Shown: positions 37,201 to 48,211, counted from the stretch's first letter. The stretch: DNA of 64,000 nucleotides from Cloeon dipterum (GCF_949628265.1 NC_088789.1:25475883-25539882); one strand, 5' to 3'. Made by a program: numbers and translations. Notes: generated from the sequence alone by a model not told the origin.

Positions 37201-40200
37201 TTTTGCATTGTTGACTATAGGGAGTAGTTCATGGAATTTATTGTTTGTGAAATTTAGCAACATTTCATCTCAACAATGTGTATTAATGAAATTATTACCT
37301 AGGAACAGTCCAATTCGTCCTAGTCCCGGTAAAATTGCGCAACTTTCAACAACCAAATGCGAATTTCCTTGTTGCAAGAAAAGGGCAACAATCAATTCGA
37401 CAATGAAAATTTGGGTGTTTGTTGAAAGTTGCGCAATTTTGCAAATTTAAGATTATGCCAGATTTCTCGCAAAAATTAAATGATTTTTCGTTTAATTTCG
37501 ATCCATCTCGTCGCAATCTATCCAATGATGTGCGAATTATGAGCTAAATTTAACTAAATTGTGAAATAAATCGGGAGACAATTGATGATCGCCGCTTGAT
37601 TTACGTCCAAAATGTTTGACATGATTTTCTCAAAAATTTAAATGGCAAATGTCTTTCCATATTTTTAGATAGTATTTCAAGTATATTTTACTTAAATTAA
37701 TCAATTTTAATTCAAAGATCTTTGAGTTTGTTTTAAATTAGAAAATTAATCATTTAAAATTAACTCCTTATCATAGTATTAATTGGTGAAGAGCCTCTTG
37801 GACTACTAGATTTTTTATTTTAGATCAAGATATTTTTGAAATAAATATAATACAAAATATTATTTTGTTTTCCAAGACAGCCAAGTGAACTATTCAGCTT
37901 AAAAACGAAAGCGGAAGTTCCCTAGTTCACGAAAAGATCTGAAAATTTCTCTCGAAACTCCCAACAATTTAAAGAAGGTGAGAAAATGAACGCGAATTCT
38001 AGAACTTACCATTATTTAAAAGTTTGAACGCAAGGACTTTTTACTTTTTATTATATGTATTTTTTGGGTCGCTTCCCACAAGATTTATATCGATGAGCGT
38101 ATAACAATTACACAGGTTACATCAGCGGTCAACAGCAGTAAAGTTGTTGTCTGTGCATTGACCTAGAAAGCTGCTGCGCTCACTTTAAGACAAATGGCCT
38201 GTTGGCGTTTAAACTCGAGAGCACTCTCATTTATCGAGACACCTGAATCCAGGACATGTCTCGACTTACGTGCAATTGCTCTCGTGGGTGCAATTGGCAG
38301 AGAAAAGTGTTTTTTTCCACTCGATTACGAAACATGAATGTGCGTCGGTCAACCTGCACGTAGGTGTGCGTGGCGTGGACACTCGCAACCTTGAACCAGA
38401 ATTTAATTATTTTCTATTACGAGCTGAGAGCTAGTCGAACCATCGCAACGGGATCGACCTTGGAGGTCTCGCTCTCACGCCAATTTCTATAATCGCTACG
38501 ATTTCTGTCTTTTTTTCTAGCACGATACACCATTTACGGATAAAAGCATGATTTAAAAAAGTGTTAAGAACAAGCATCATTAAAATCAATGTTGTGTGGA
38601 TTCATATTCGGAATAATCTATCTCTTTTTGTTGTCATTTAGCTCTATCTCGTGGTGAGTGCTCCAAAAACCGGTTTAGAGTAAATGGGCCAGTCGTGTAG
38701 AAACTGGAACTCGTCGTGCTGTCAATGCGAATATCAATCACGCTTAAGAGAACATTGTCTCGATCGTTTCCACCACAAATTTGGCATGGCTCTAATCTCA
38801 CTCAACTCGTGACTCCTTTTTATTGAATTGAGATTGATGACCGCTTTTGTTTTGTTGAACGATTTATTTGATTTAAAAAGTAGACTTTCAGTAAAGAAGA
38901 TTTTATTAGTCGGATCGACCTTCAGTTCCCCTTAAGGTATTTATTAACTCGTCTCTACTCCATCTTGCAGAACAGGTTTTCAATTTTGAAAAAAGGATTG
39001 CTCGAGAAGCAACGATTACGAGCAAGGAATAAAAATCCAACAAAATTTTCTGTGAAAGAGCCAATAGGAGACTTTTTCCACACACTAAATAGAACGCGAT
39101 AATTTTTATTAAAATTTAAAAAAATCAACTCGTGTTTGTATTGTACTGTTCAGCAGAGCAACTATGCCCCAAACACCCCCAAATCCAGAACACAACAAAC
39201 AATTTTTTGTTTTGATAACAAAGGGAAATAATCAATTCAGTATTCAGCAAAAAATATTTGACTAACTTCTTGTTTGAATTCACTTGAGTTCTCGTTCATG
39301 TTCATACACGGACTCGGCGACATGTTGTTCCACAGCAGACGATAGCACATGACTTGGAAGCACTCCCTGTTACGCTTTTACATTCCAAGCGCCAGAAGTC
39401 GAGTTCGATGCGCCCGCGACCTGCCCAACAAATCGACATCATGCAAGGTCCAATCAGCATGCGCTGAATTTATATTAAATTTAATACTCAAATCAGGGCT
39501 CTTAAGAGGAAAAAATTAAACTTTCCCATATTTTTTTTCGGAGATGCTATTTTCTCATGGTTGCAGGGGGAGACAGATGTGCGATAAAATTTGTTCGCAC
39601 TGCGCAGATCCAATATGACGTCTGAATGTGGGAATCAAAAAGCTCTCTTTGGATTCCCGTACGAGAGTCAAAGGTTAATTTTTACGATCCAAAAGACACA
39701 ATTAATACAAGTAATGCAAATTATGTCACAGTATTGACGAAAACTTAGTTCTTTTCGCGAATTTGCACGTGACTGTTTTTCGCGCCATACTCCACCGGAC
39801 GCCATATCTGCGCGTCGCACGAATCTGGCCCCCGTTGAACAATATAAGAATCAGCTTCAAAATCAGGGCTTTTAAGAGGAATAAAATTCAGTTTTCCCAC
39901 ATTTTTTCAAGATTTGCGTCAAAGCTCTATTATTTATGAATTACAAATATTTCGTTCATACTGTGGCTTATCAATTTGTTTTGAATTACAAATTTTTTAT
40001 TTCTTTTAAAATAATAATAGTTAACACTTTTAAAAATGTATTTATAAAATTTATCACCGTAACGAAAATTTAACTTTCTTCGCTCCTAACCATTATAAAT
40101 TCTCTTGGGATGGACAAAAGTACGAAAAATCTGCGTTACTCCGATCCTTTTTGGTCCCCTCTTGCTTATGCCACCGTCAGAAGCTGCATGACGCGCAGGT

Positions 40201-40944
40201 TGCATACCTCTGCATTCAGCAGGCGCTTTCGCTTGCCATAATTTTCACGAACATCGCCGCTTCAACACTTTTCACTTATTAAAAAATTAGGTTCATTGTT
40301 TCAAAAACATCTTCACTATTTTATCAAAAGAAATTAAAACAAAACAACTTTACCAGTTACAAAAAACGGGAAAATGGTACTTAAGATTTCTTCTCATAGG
40401 ATGCGTGATAATAATAATAAATTATCTGTAAAGGAAACCACACCTACCCTATTAAGTAATAAAAAACAGACGCAGTAGAGATGTCTCTAGAAATTGAAAC
40501 CTTGGAAATAAAAAAAAATACGCATCAAATCTAAGAACAGGAATAATCACATGTAATTAAAGAGTAACGAGTTAGAAAATAAATAAAGAGATCAAGTGAT
40601 TAAGTCCAACAATGAGAAACTCACTCTATAAATAATTTTATTTTCCCAGAGACTGCATAATTTAGTAATGCGTCAATTAAATTTGCTCTTGGCGCTTGCC
40701 CGCAGGATCTCTGCCGGACGTGTTGCTGACCGAGTGCGCCAAGTGCAGCGTGCAAATGCAGCGCAACATCGAGCACATGGTGCACGTGCTGCAGAAGGAG
40801 TATCCGCTCGAGTGGCAGCAGCTGGTCAAGCACTACGACCCTGACGGCAGCTACCGCAAGCGGTACCCGCACTACCTGCTGGCGTCGGACGACCTGGACG
40901 CAGGTGGCAGCACCACCGCCGCTTCGACCAGCACGCCCGCTTAA
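28226..40944 (+). CDS. Chemosensory protein D, long form with Ser/His-rich insert
   Basis: Three coding exons: 28226-28342, 34774-35062, 40706-40944; phases 0 and 1 agree, giving 214 residues against the usual 100-130. Exon 1 encodes a hydrophobic start (MVLVSAAAVSSFFLATAAFF) that fits a signal peptide or anchor. Residues 40-99 are an insert: Ser-rich at 65-75, then seven His within 78-90. The CSP fold follows: NIDMDRILNNRRLVHNYVGC, with cysteines at 120, 127, 146 and 149 in the exact C-x6-C-x18-C-x2-C pattern, RSLPDVL after the conserved phase-1 intron, and YDPDGSYRKRY. A Gly/Ser/Thr/Ala-rich tail ends it. Introns are 6.4 and 5.6 kb. It is the most diverged CSP here and lies on the opposite strand from the cluster. 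Exons 2 and 3 are firm; joining exon 1 rests on frame, donor (GTGCGT) and the need for a secretion signal. Confidence 0.85.
28343..34773. other. CSP-D intron 1
   Basis: 6.4 kb without a convincing exon. It contains the paired repeat 33730-34165. A 121-codon open frame at 29854-30219 has no recognised domain and no splice or promoter context, so I leave it out. Confidence 0.55.
33730..34165 (+). repeat. Direct pair of GACGAGTCTAACGGTG-family repeats
   Basis: Two direct copies (about 33730-33830 and 34055-34165). The spacer shares TTCAATTCCGTTGTGCA and TTGTTTTTAGG with the spacer of the pair at 57165-57470, so the pair moved or duplicated as one unit. Confidence 0.65.
37313..37443. mobile_element. 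TA-flanked MITE, right-truncated copy
   Basis: Begins ATTCGTCCTAGTCCCGGTAA and ends at AATTTTGC, losing the outer part of the right inverted repeat. Related to 41610-41756. Confidence 0.65.
37465..37690 (+). mobile_element. Partial TTAA-flanked MITE
   Basis: Contains TTTCGATCCATCTCGTCG and the following GATGTGCGAATTATGAG, shared with the copies at 3110, 7180, 11640, 16819, 41165 and 59260. Ends are missing. Confidence 0.55.
39564..39837. mobile_element. hAT-type MITE, older copy
   Basis: Starts CAGGGGGAGACAGATGTGCG and ends GAATCTGGCCCCCGTTG; its body aligns with 61329-61588. Ends are mutated and no target duplication remains. Confidence 0.75.
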
Positions 40945-41096
40945 TTAGGATTTTCTAACTGAGAAGAACCGCCGCCGCCGCCGTTGCAGTCGCGTGTGTC
41001 TGCATAGACTGATTCTTTGTAATTTTGCGCATTTACTATATGCTTCCCGATATTTTATTATTTCTTATTATTCTTCGTGTTTTCACTTTAAGAGGA

Positions 41097-41102
41097 AATA
41101 AA
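41097..41102 (+). terminator. Poly(A) signal of CSP-D
   Basis: AATAAA 153 bases after the CSP-D stop. Confidence 0.5.
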
Positions 41103-41164
41103 GAGTAAAATGACATTTTTACCCGATGTCTGCGTGTATCATTAATTGCTTGCAACCACCTTAA

Positions 41165-41597
41165 AGAGGAATGATACTGGAAAAGCCTGGGAAATGCTTG
41201 TTGCCAATGCATAAACTCATCCCTTAGGATTCAGTTAAAGCCTAAATTGACCTAAGAAGCACTGTAATTTTTTGAGAAAATTGGCTGGAATGTTACCGTG
41301 CTTTTCAAATGGCAATGGCTGTCTCCTTACTTGAAATCCGATTTAATTTCAAAACCAAGAGTTTCCCCAATAAGTGGCATACACCGTTGGACAGATCTCG
41401 ACGAGAGGAATCGAAATATGCCAAGAAAATATATTCAAGCACTGTATATTTTGGAGAAATTGGCAAAATTTGAATTTTTATTGTAGGAAGGTCATTTTTT
41501 ATTATTGCAAATTGTTGAACAAATTGTTTATCGGTCAATTGCTTAAGGCATCCAACAATTTAAATAATTTTTAATTGTTGCCCAGTATCATTCCACT
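41165..41597 (-). mobile_element. TTAA-flanked MITE, full-length copy
   Basis: 433 bases with 16-base terminal inverted repeats (AGAGGAATGATACTGG left, CCAGTATCATTCCACT right), flanked on both sides by TTAA (41161-41164 and 41598-41601). TTAA duplication is typical of the piggyBac superfamily, but the ends do not start with the usual CCY, so the class is tentative. Confidence 0.75.
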
Positions 41598-41609
41598 TTA
41601 AATTCAATA

Positions 41610-41756
41610 ATTCGTCCTGGTCCCAGCAAAATTGCGCAACGTTCAACAAACACCCAAATTTTCACTGTCGAATTGAAACTTCGACCTTTTCTTGCAATAA
41701 GGAAATTCGCGTTTGGTTGTTGAAAGTTATGCAATTTTGCCGGGACCAGGACGAAT
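41610..41756. mobile_element. TA-flanked MITE, complete copy
   Basis: 147 bases with inverted repeats (ATTCGTCCTGGTCCC left, GGGACCAGGACGAAT right), flanked by TA on both sides, as Tc1/mariner-type insertions are. The inner part of the ends (AAAATTGC/GCAATTTT) also pairs, so the element could fold almost fully. Confidence 0.75.
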
Positions 41757-41915
41757 TATAACTAGATTAGAGCTGTGAAAAAGTTTGTTTTCCGCACGGA
41801 TCCATAATAAGAATTTTTAGATGTTCAGTAGGAAACAACTTTTCAGTTTAATTTAGCTAGTTAATTCGTCAGTGTTTGACATTTTGGCAATCAGAAGAGT
41901 ATTATACATATTCAA

Positions 41916-42361
41916 AATTGACCAAGTTGCATAAAACTCTAAGTGTTCGAAGCTGCCAACAGATTGCGCAACCATAGACTTACTTAAAAATTTAGTTTTA
42001 AGGTACTTATCCGCTGCAATTTTAGACTCAATCTAACTACCGTACATTTTTAATTAAATATGCTCTCTTTTGACGTTCTGAAAACCAAAATCGGTTCGGC
42101 CATTCGCCGTTGAAACGTTGAAAAATTTTTTTTTTTTTATTTCAAAAAATAGTTTTTCACGATTCTACGGCGATTGGTTGAACCGATTTTGGTTTTCAGA
42201 ACGTCAAAAGAGAGCATATTTAATTAAAAATGTACGGTAGTTAGATTGAGTCTAAAATTGCAGCGGATAAGTACCTTAAAACTAAATTTTTAAGTAAGTC
42301 TATGGTTGCGCAATCTGTTGGCAGCTTCGAACACTTAGAGTTTTATGCAACTTGGTCAATT
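41916..42361. repeat. Near-perfect foldback (long inverted repeat)
   Basis: The left arm from 41916 and the right arm ending at 42361 are reverse complements over about 180 bases with almost no mismatch, then pair less perfectly down to a T-rich centre near 42130-42150. Outer end: ATTGACCAAGTTGCATAAAA against its complement. No open frame. It lies between CSP-D and the small membrane-protein gene. Confidence 0.9.
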
Positions 42362-42615
42362 AATGTCTAATAAACCAAATCAATAGCTCCAAAATTTTCA
42401 TTCATTTTTTTTCCACGTCATAAAATTGTATTATATAGCTTACGTCATTTTTAAATTATTCAAGGCTAAATAATAAAGTATTTTTCATGAAGCCATTTTC
42501 CTAAGTAGTGAACAAAACATCTAAAGCTGTTGCCACAGGTACTTTTACTTGCCAGTAGGACACCATAGTTCTGTGACACTTTCTTCCGGTATTACTGCTC
42601 TTTCCAACTTGCAAG

Positions 42616-43238
42616 ATGCATAATGCTCAGTTAAATTGCGAGGTAAGAAATACAATTTTTAGCTGTGTGTTTTACCCATAGCAGCCCGAAGGGTCAAAGG
42701 TTTAATTTTAATCTCGGTAGATCCTCGAAAATCGCTACTTAATACTTAAATAAACCACTCGAGTAAAACTGTCCCCACCAGAAGCGTCGATGAATTCACG
42801 AGTAAAAATTCAATCCTCTATTTAAAAAATAATATTTTCATGAAGTTTCTAATTGTTTTATTTCTGTTAGACGGAAGAAGGTAGGGAGAAACAACGAAAA
42901 TCGATGTCAATGTGCAGGTATAATGTGGCAATAAAACATAAACGAGCGCAAAATCCACACAAATAAAACATTATTATTTCAGTTTTTGGGTCCGCCTCAC
43001 AATCATTGTTGTCCTGATAATTTTGGTGGCCGCTGCAAGTGGTGCCACCGTTTACTTTTTGCTAGACAGGGGTGGTAAGTTTATTTAATTGTAAACAATT
43101 GAAGTAAATATGTATAATGAATCGATTATGTATTTTGCGGCGAACGAAATAGAGGTAATAACTGAACCCAATATTAATCAGACAACTGAATCCTCAACAA
43201 CCACAACAACACCTAACAAACATGAAAGTCTTTACTGA
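42616..43238 (+). CDS. Unrecognised small single-pass membrane protein, four exons
   Basis: I do not recognise a family. Exons 42616-42642, 42871-42917, 42983-43074 and 43153-43238 join in phase (0, 2, 1) with good donors (GTAAGA, GTATAA, GTAAGT) and pyrimidine-rich acceptors for exons 2 and 3; the exon 4 acceptor is weaker. The product has 83 residues: a short polar N-terminus, a basic patch (REKQRKS), one strongly hydrophobic helix at about 30-52 (LTIIVVLIILVAAASGATVY), then a 30-residue tail with the glycosylation sequon NQT and five consecutive Thr. Positive charge before the helix predicts N-terminus inside and tail outside (type II). It lies between CSP-D and TMEM120 on the same strand. 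An alternative 3' exon after the acceptor at 43325 is possible. The frame-consistent four-exon fit is the main evidence; no homology is claimed. Confidence 0.5.
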
Positions 43239-44444
43239 AGAACAACTCTTCTTCCTAAGCTATGCAAACGTAATATCATTCTTGAAAAATTAATATGACT
43301 GTATTAAATTGAATGCTTTTTGCAGATGTGGTGCAGCAAAGAGTCTCCTAGCTACAAGAATTTCTTAAAAACGCATAGTACCAATCGATTCAGAGTGCAG
43401 GGAAGTCTTTCAAGCTCTGATAGATGCCATTATTGTAAATTAAATGTGGTACAAAATTGACTTTTATGTCACTAAAAACGTAAAAATCTTTTTCAATTCT
43501 AAATTATTTCTAAAATCAATATCTTTATTAAGCATTAAATTTACTCGTGCCGCCATTACCTAAAACTGAGTGAGATACTCGTTTATTTTGCATCGACTCT
43601 TCCGTATGTGAATGTTGAACCCATATTCCAATATCTAACAATAAATAATGATCAACAGCCCACCGCCTCGTGCTTTACGGTCGTCAGTGAATATACAATA
43701 AGCCGGGCTGAGAGAAAATTGGCTTAACCGCGCGTCTTCTCTTGGACCAATGTGGCGTGTCGAAGGGATTATAGCATGATTAGGAATGAACCAATCAGCG
43801 AGCAATCTGCTCCCACTCCTAACAGGTTAATAGCCAGTTAAATATAAACCCTTATCGCTCAGCCTATCCCGTAGCTGCACATACCAAGCAACAAGCTTGG
43901 TTGGATAACGTTCGACCATTTAAACCGGTTTTCCAATCAGTACCGGTAAAAAGGTTTAATGTTTTCCATTAAAATGCAGTAATTTATTGATTTTAAAACC
44001 AGTGAAATGAGTATTCAAGCTATTTTTTTAACTAATTCAATCTATAACGGTGTTTTAGACTTAAATTTAGGAAACGTTTGAGCGAATTTAAAAAAACCGG
44101 TTATTGCTATTTCGCACTCGCCCAAAAAGCATCTGTGCAAGTACATAAACGAAGAGAAAAACCTAAGCAGCATCATAAAGCAGGAGTTAAAGCCGTCGGC
44201 CCATCGCAATTTCGTCGAGTGGATCGATTTCTGGAGACACGTCAGTTCGGCGAGGTGACCGACCTTGCCGCGAGCCCGCCGAGCCGTTCGGCCAGCGATT
44301 CATGAGTGCGGTGGCGAGCCGAGTGAGACCGTTTGGCGCTCGTGCCGACCGCGCGGCCGCGTGAACGTTCACCGATCGAATTCGGCCTGCGGCCTGTCAT
44401 CGTGGTAGCAACAGGTAGCCCGACCGAATGCCGACGACGCCGAC
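43239..44444. other. Small gene to TMEM120 intergenic region and TMEM120 5' region
   Basis: AATAAA at 43640-43645 may end the small gene. From about 44180 the DNA becomes GC- and CpG-rich up to the TMEM120 ATG, as expected of a promoter and 5' leader. The open frame 44078-44305 overlaps this leader and looks like chance. Confidence 0.45.
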
Positions 44445-44454
44445 ATGGAACTGA
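44428..44454 (+). promoter_or_regulatory. Upstream ORF overlapping the TMEM120 start
   Basis: An ATG at 44428 with weak context (C at -3) opens an 8-codon frame whose TGA lies 5 bases past the main ATG at 44445. The main ATG has G at -3 and G at +4, so leaky scanning would reach it. Confidence 0.5.
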
Positions 44455-47400
44455 CCGACATCGACTCGTGCTTCAAGGACTGGGATGACCTCTCGGCCGA
44501 ATTCAAGAACCTCGAGGTTGCGGTTTAATTTTGACCTTTCAACTTGAACTCTAGTGACATTGATCGCAGGTGCTGAACAAGCAGTACATCGCCAAACTCG
44601 AGGAGGTCGGCGAGCTGCAGGGAAAATGCGTGAAGGAGATCAGCCACCAGCGTTATCGCATGAGCGTCATGAAAAACAGCTTAAAAAAGTGATGATAAAG
44701 ACCGCCGTGTGTTGTTTGCGTGTGTTTATTAATAGGGCTGACCTTTTTTACAGATTCGGCCAAGATCCTGGCTACCAATCTGCCGTGGAGCAGTTGGAGA
44801 AGAACATTCTGGTCAGAAAATCGCAGCTGTATGAAATGGAAGAGTCGCTGCCCAAGTCCAATGGCTTATATTTGACGATAATCCTCGGCAATGTCAATGT
44901 TTCTATTTTGAACAAAGAAAACAAGTAAGCCTAGCTATCAAAATGGCAACAAGCGCAGTCAAAATACTATAATCTATTTAAAGGCTATTTTAGTAATATT
45001 AAATTAGTAAACAAATTATTTCTGATAAATAGAAGGAAGTTTATGTTTAATTTTTCTGTCTAGACTTGCAAAATGTACTACTTGTTGATAAAACTTATAT
45101 TTAATCTGGTAAAATACTTTTGAGGAAATTATTTTCATTAAAAAATGATTTTTTTAGGCACAAAAATCCTTAACATCAATCTTCTTGTTTCAGGTTAAAA
45201 TATAAAGAAGAATATGAGAAATTTAAACTAGTTCTAAGTGTTATTGGCTTCTTTTTGTCCGTCATCAATCTGCTCGTAAATGTTAGGTAAGTTCATTCGG
45301 CTCCATTAAGTCCCAAATTTCCATCAACTGATTGATTCAGGGCTCTGGAGCTGGCATTTATTTTCCTGTTGGTCTGGTATTACTGCACGCTGACCATCCG
45401 AGAGAGCATCCTCAAGGTGAACGGCTCTCGAATTAAAGGCTGGTGGCGGACGCACCACTTCATCTCGACGGTGGCCGCTGGGGTTTTGCTCATTTGGCCC
45501 AACGTTGAGACTTGGTACCACTTCCGTACCCAGTTCATGTGGTTCAACGTCTACATCAGTAAGTTCTAATGGATTATAGTATATTAGTTTACACTGGTGT
45601 TTAGTGCCTTGTTAGTCAAACAGCTTTAATTATCTTTAAATGAATGAATACGTCAATACACATTGAATTGAATAACATATTCCCTATCTCAACGAGATAT
45701 TGATTAAATTAATCATAGGTAGAGAGAGGTCTCAGCCGTGAGATTTAAGGTGGTGGCTGGCCGAACCGGCTTGGCCGTTTTTTTTTTGCCTGGAAGTGGC
45801 TGACATTATTTTAATCATGAAGTTTGATGGTGCTTAACGGCCGGAAGGTCTGCAAGACATTTTTTTCCTCCTGTACTTATTAATTTTTGACCCTTTTTCA
45901 CCAACGGCTGGCGCAGCTTAGCCAGATTCACGGCTGCCCATATGACCCAAAATTGCCGGTTTGCGCGGCGCAGCGCGGCTGGCTGAGACCTCTAATCAAT
46001 TTTCAATTCAATTCGTTTTATTTCTCCAAACATGTCATAATATTTAACAAATATTTAAAAGCTGGGAAAATCACATTAGGAGAAATAAGGCATTATTTCG
46101 TCCTAGTCCTGGTAAAATTGCGCAACTTTAAAAAACCTAACGCGAATTGTTGCAAGAAAAGGTCAACAATCAATTAGACAATGAAAATATGGGTGTTTTT
46201 GGAACGTTGCGCAATTTCACCGGGACCAGGACGATTTGTAGAGTTAGCAAACAACCCACTGAAACTCGTGAATAGTTTTCATTAATGAAAATGAACTAGT
46301 GATTATTTAAAAATAATATTTCTCAAACGTTATCGCATTTTCATAGAGATTGCGTGAAGTGGCCTTAATCTCTTTTGTAATATCATGCCTATTACATAAC
46401 CTTTTTAGACAGAAAAAAAACCTTTCAGAATACTCAGCACTATAAATTTCGTAAAACGTGCAGTGAAATTCTTTTGGTTATCGAGAATTGTGAAAGCTCC
46501 TTTTTTCCTGGAGAATTTAAACTTGGCATGACACAAATTTAAATTTTTCACAAACTTGGATGACCAAAATATTCATTTGAATCGATTCCATTCCCTCTGG
46601 GTTGACAAATTAATGGATTTTGACAATTTTTAAGAATATTTTATAAACCTTAGTCTTGTTTGGAGCATGACCTTTTTTTTGGGGGGGGGGAGGGGAAAAA
46701 TGTGTTGTGCGTCGTCAGGGTTGCATTTTGCTTACCACCCGGTTTTTTCACCACTGGTTTTTAACGATTTTCATTTCACTACTAAATTTTTACCAATTTC
46801 TTGCGCAAGAAATAAATTTATTCCATTTTTCCCCTGCGAAAATATAAAATTTGCTCAACTGGTTAAAATAGAAAAAAAGCTTTTTACCACTGCACTGTGC
46901 GTCATGCATTATTTGAAATTATTCTTAGAATTAGATAAAAAATTGAATTCAAATTAGTACTTATTATATTGTTATGTGGGAGAAGGAAATCACAGCCAAT
47001 TTGTTGCTGTCTGCTGAACAGAGTGACAAAGTTTCCTGTTAAGTAATACATATGACCACAATACAGGCCACTGTTTATCAATAATTAATTGCTGATTACT
47101 TTCAATTGTCAAACTATTTCCTCTTTCTTCAGGAAATGAATAATGTTAATTTTACGGAATTTGAAAAGTAATTTCAAATAATCCCCATAAGACTTCCCGC
47201 TGTAACGCGCAAATATTTTGCCTCAAATGTGTTGATCTTTTAACAAGTTAAAGGTAAATGACCAGTAAAAACATTCAATCCAGCATCATTTTTGAGTTAC
47301 GAAGCCAAACGTTAGTTTTGACCCTTTGGAGATTCGCACAGGGCTGGACTGGCCTGTCAGGCATTCAGGGTGTAGCGGGCAACGCTCGGTGCGCCCCTTT

Positions 47401-48211
47401 GATCCTGCTGAAGTTGCCCTTTCATGCCCCCAAAGCGTTAAACAAGCTAAAGTAATGACATTGATTAAAGAATGAAATTTCTGTCTTTTTTGCTCAGGTG
47501 TGGTGCAGTACCTTCAGTTCCGTTACCAGCAAGGTGTTCTCTACCGACTCCGTACCCTGGGCGAGCGGCACAACATGGACATCACCATCGAAGGCTTCCA
47601 CTCGTGGATGTGGAAGGGACTCAGCTTCCTGCTGCCCTTCCTCTACATCGGCTACGCCTTCCAGGCTTACAACGCCTACGTTCTCTACTGCCTCAGCCAA
47701 ATGCCAGGCGCTACCTGGCAGGTAAGAAAAAAATACAAATTTTTCTATGAAAGGTTAATCTCCCCCATTTATTGATTTTTTTTAACAAGACTCACTTGCT
47801 TAATTTTTAAAAAAATATAAGAGTTAAACTACTTTTTGTATTAATATTTTATTGAAAATTTAATGAAAGAGAAACTAATGTTTTGTTCCATGACATGTAT
47901 GATCTTGGAAAAATTATCATTCTGTCTTATTGTTATTTTCCTATTTAACATCTTTAAAAAATAAAATAATTACTTAACTTTATTCCGTAATTTGGAATTT
48001 AAACGAAATTTTAAGGCACCATTTTGAATTTTCAAACTAAATCATCTTAAATCTGCAGGTACCAATGCTGAGCGTGCTGTTTTTCATCCTGTTCATGGGC
48101 AACCTGATCACGACCTCAATGGTCATTCCGCAGAAGTTGAAGGAGCGAACCAAGCTCCGTTACAGGTACAAGAGGAGCGGAAACAATCACAGGGAAGAGA
48201 AGAATGACTAA
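44445..48211 (+). CDS. Tmem120: TMEM120 family membrane protein
   Basis: Orthologue of vertebrate TMEM120A/B, multi-pass proteins of the nuclear envelope and ER with an ELOVL-like fold that bind coenzyme A; roles in fat-cell differentiation and disputed mechanosensing are described for vertebrates. Seven exons: 44445-44516, 44570-44688, 44754-44924, 45194-45286, 45341-45558, 47498-47721, 48059-48211; all phases fit, giving 349 residues (human A form 343). The N-terminus (to about 120) is a predicted coiled coil containing [10 protein letters not shown] and LGNVNV. The membrane part has EEYEKFKL, the signature [13 protein letters not shown] and NGSRIKGWW, then [20 protein letters not shown] and [13 protein letters not shown]. 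The last exon adds one more hydrophobic helix and a basic tail. Intron 5 (1.9 kb) holds three repeat elements. Convergent with geminin; stops are 358 bases apart. Confidence 0.96.
45725..45993. mobile_element. Element with AGAGGTCTCAGCC terminal inverted repeats
   Basis: 269 bases beginning AGAGGTCTCAGCC and ending GGCTGAGACCTCT, in TMEM120 intron 5. It is rich in GGCTGG/CCGGCC motifs. Related sequence lies at 20988-21400. A target duplication is not clear. Confidence 0.6.
46096..46236. mobile_element. TA-MITE family, third copy
   Basis: Begins TTTCGTCCTAGTCCTGGTAA and ends GGGACCAGGACGATT; inner parts match 37313-37443. In TMEM120 intron 5. Confidence 0.7.
46716..46905. mobile_element. CAGGGTTGC element, truncated copy
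   Basis: Shares its first ~190 bases with 16299-16665 but lacks the right end. Preceded by a run of ten G at about 46681-46690. Confidence 0.55.

Larger units (their letters stand above)
35063..40705. other. CSP-D intron 2
   Basis: 5.6 kb without a convincing exon. It holds a TA-MITE copy followed at once by a partial TTAA-MITE (37313-37690) and a hAT-type MITE (39564-39837) lying between two copies of a ~55-base direct repeat (39485-39540 and 39853-39908). Confidence 0.55.
40945..42615. other. CSP-D to small-gene intergenic region
   Basis: Almost entirely made of mobile-element sequence: TTAA-MITE, TA-MITE and the foldback, plus the CSP-D poly(A) signal. No coding exon seen. Confidence 0.6.

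Noticed and set aside
44078-44305. 75-codon frame upstream of TMEM120
   Set aside because: Falls in the CpG-rich promoter/leader and resembles nothing known.
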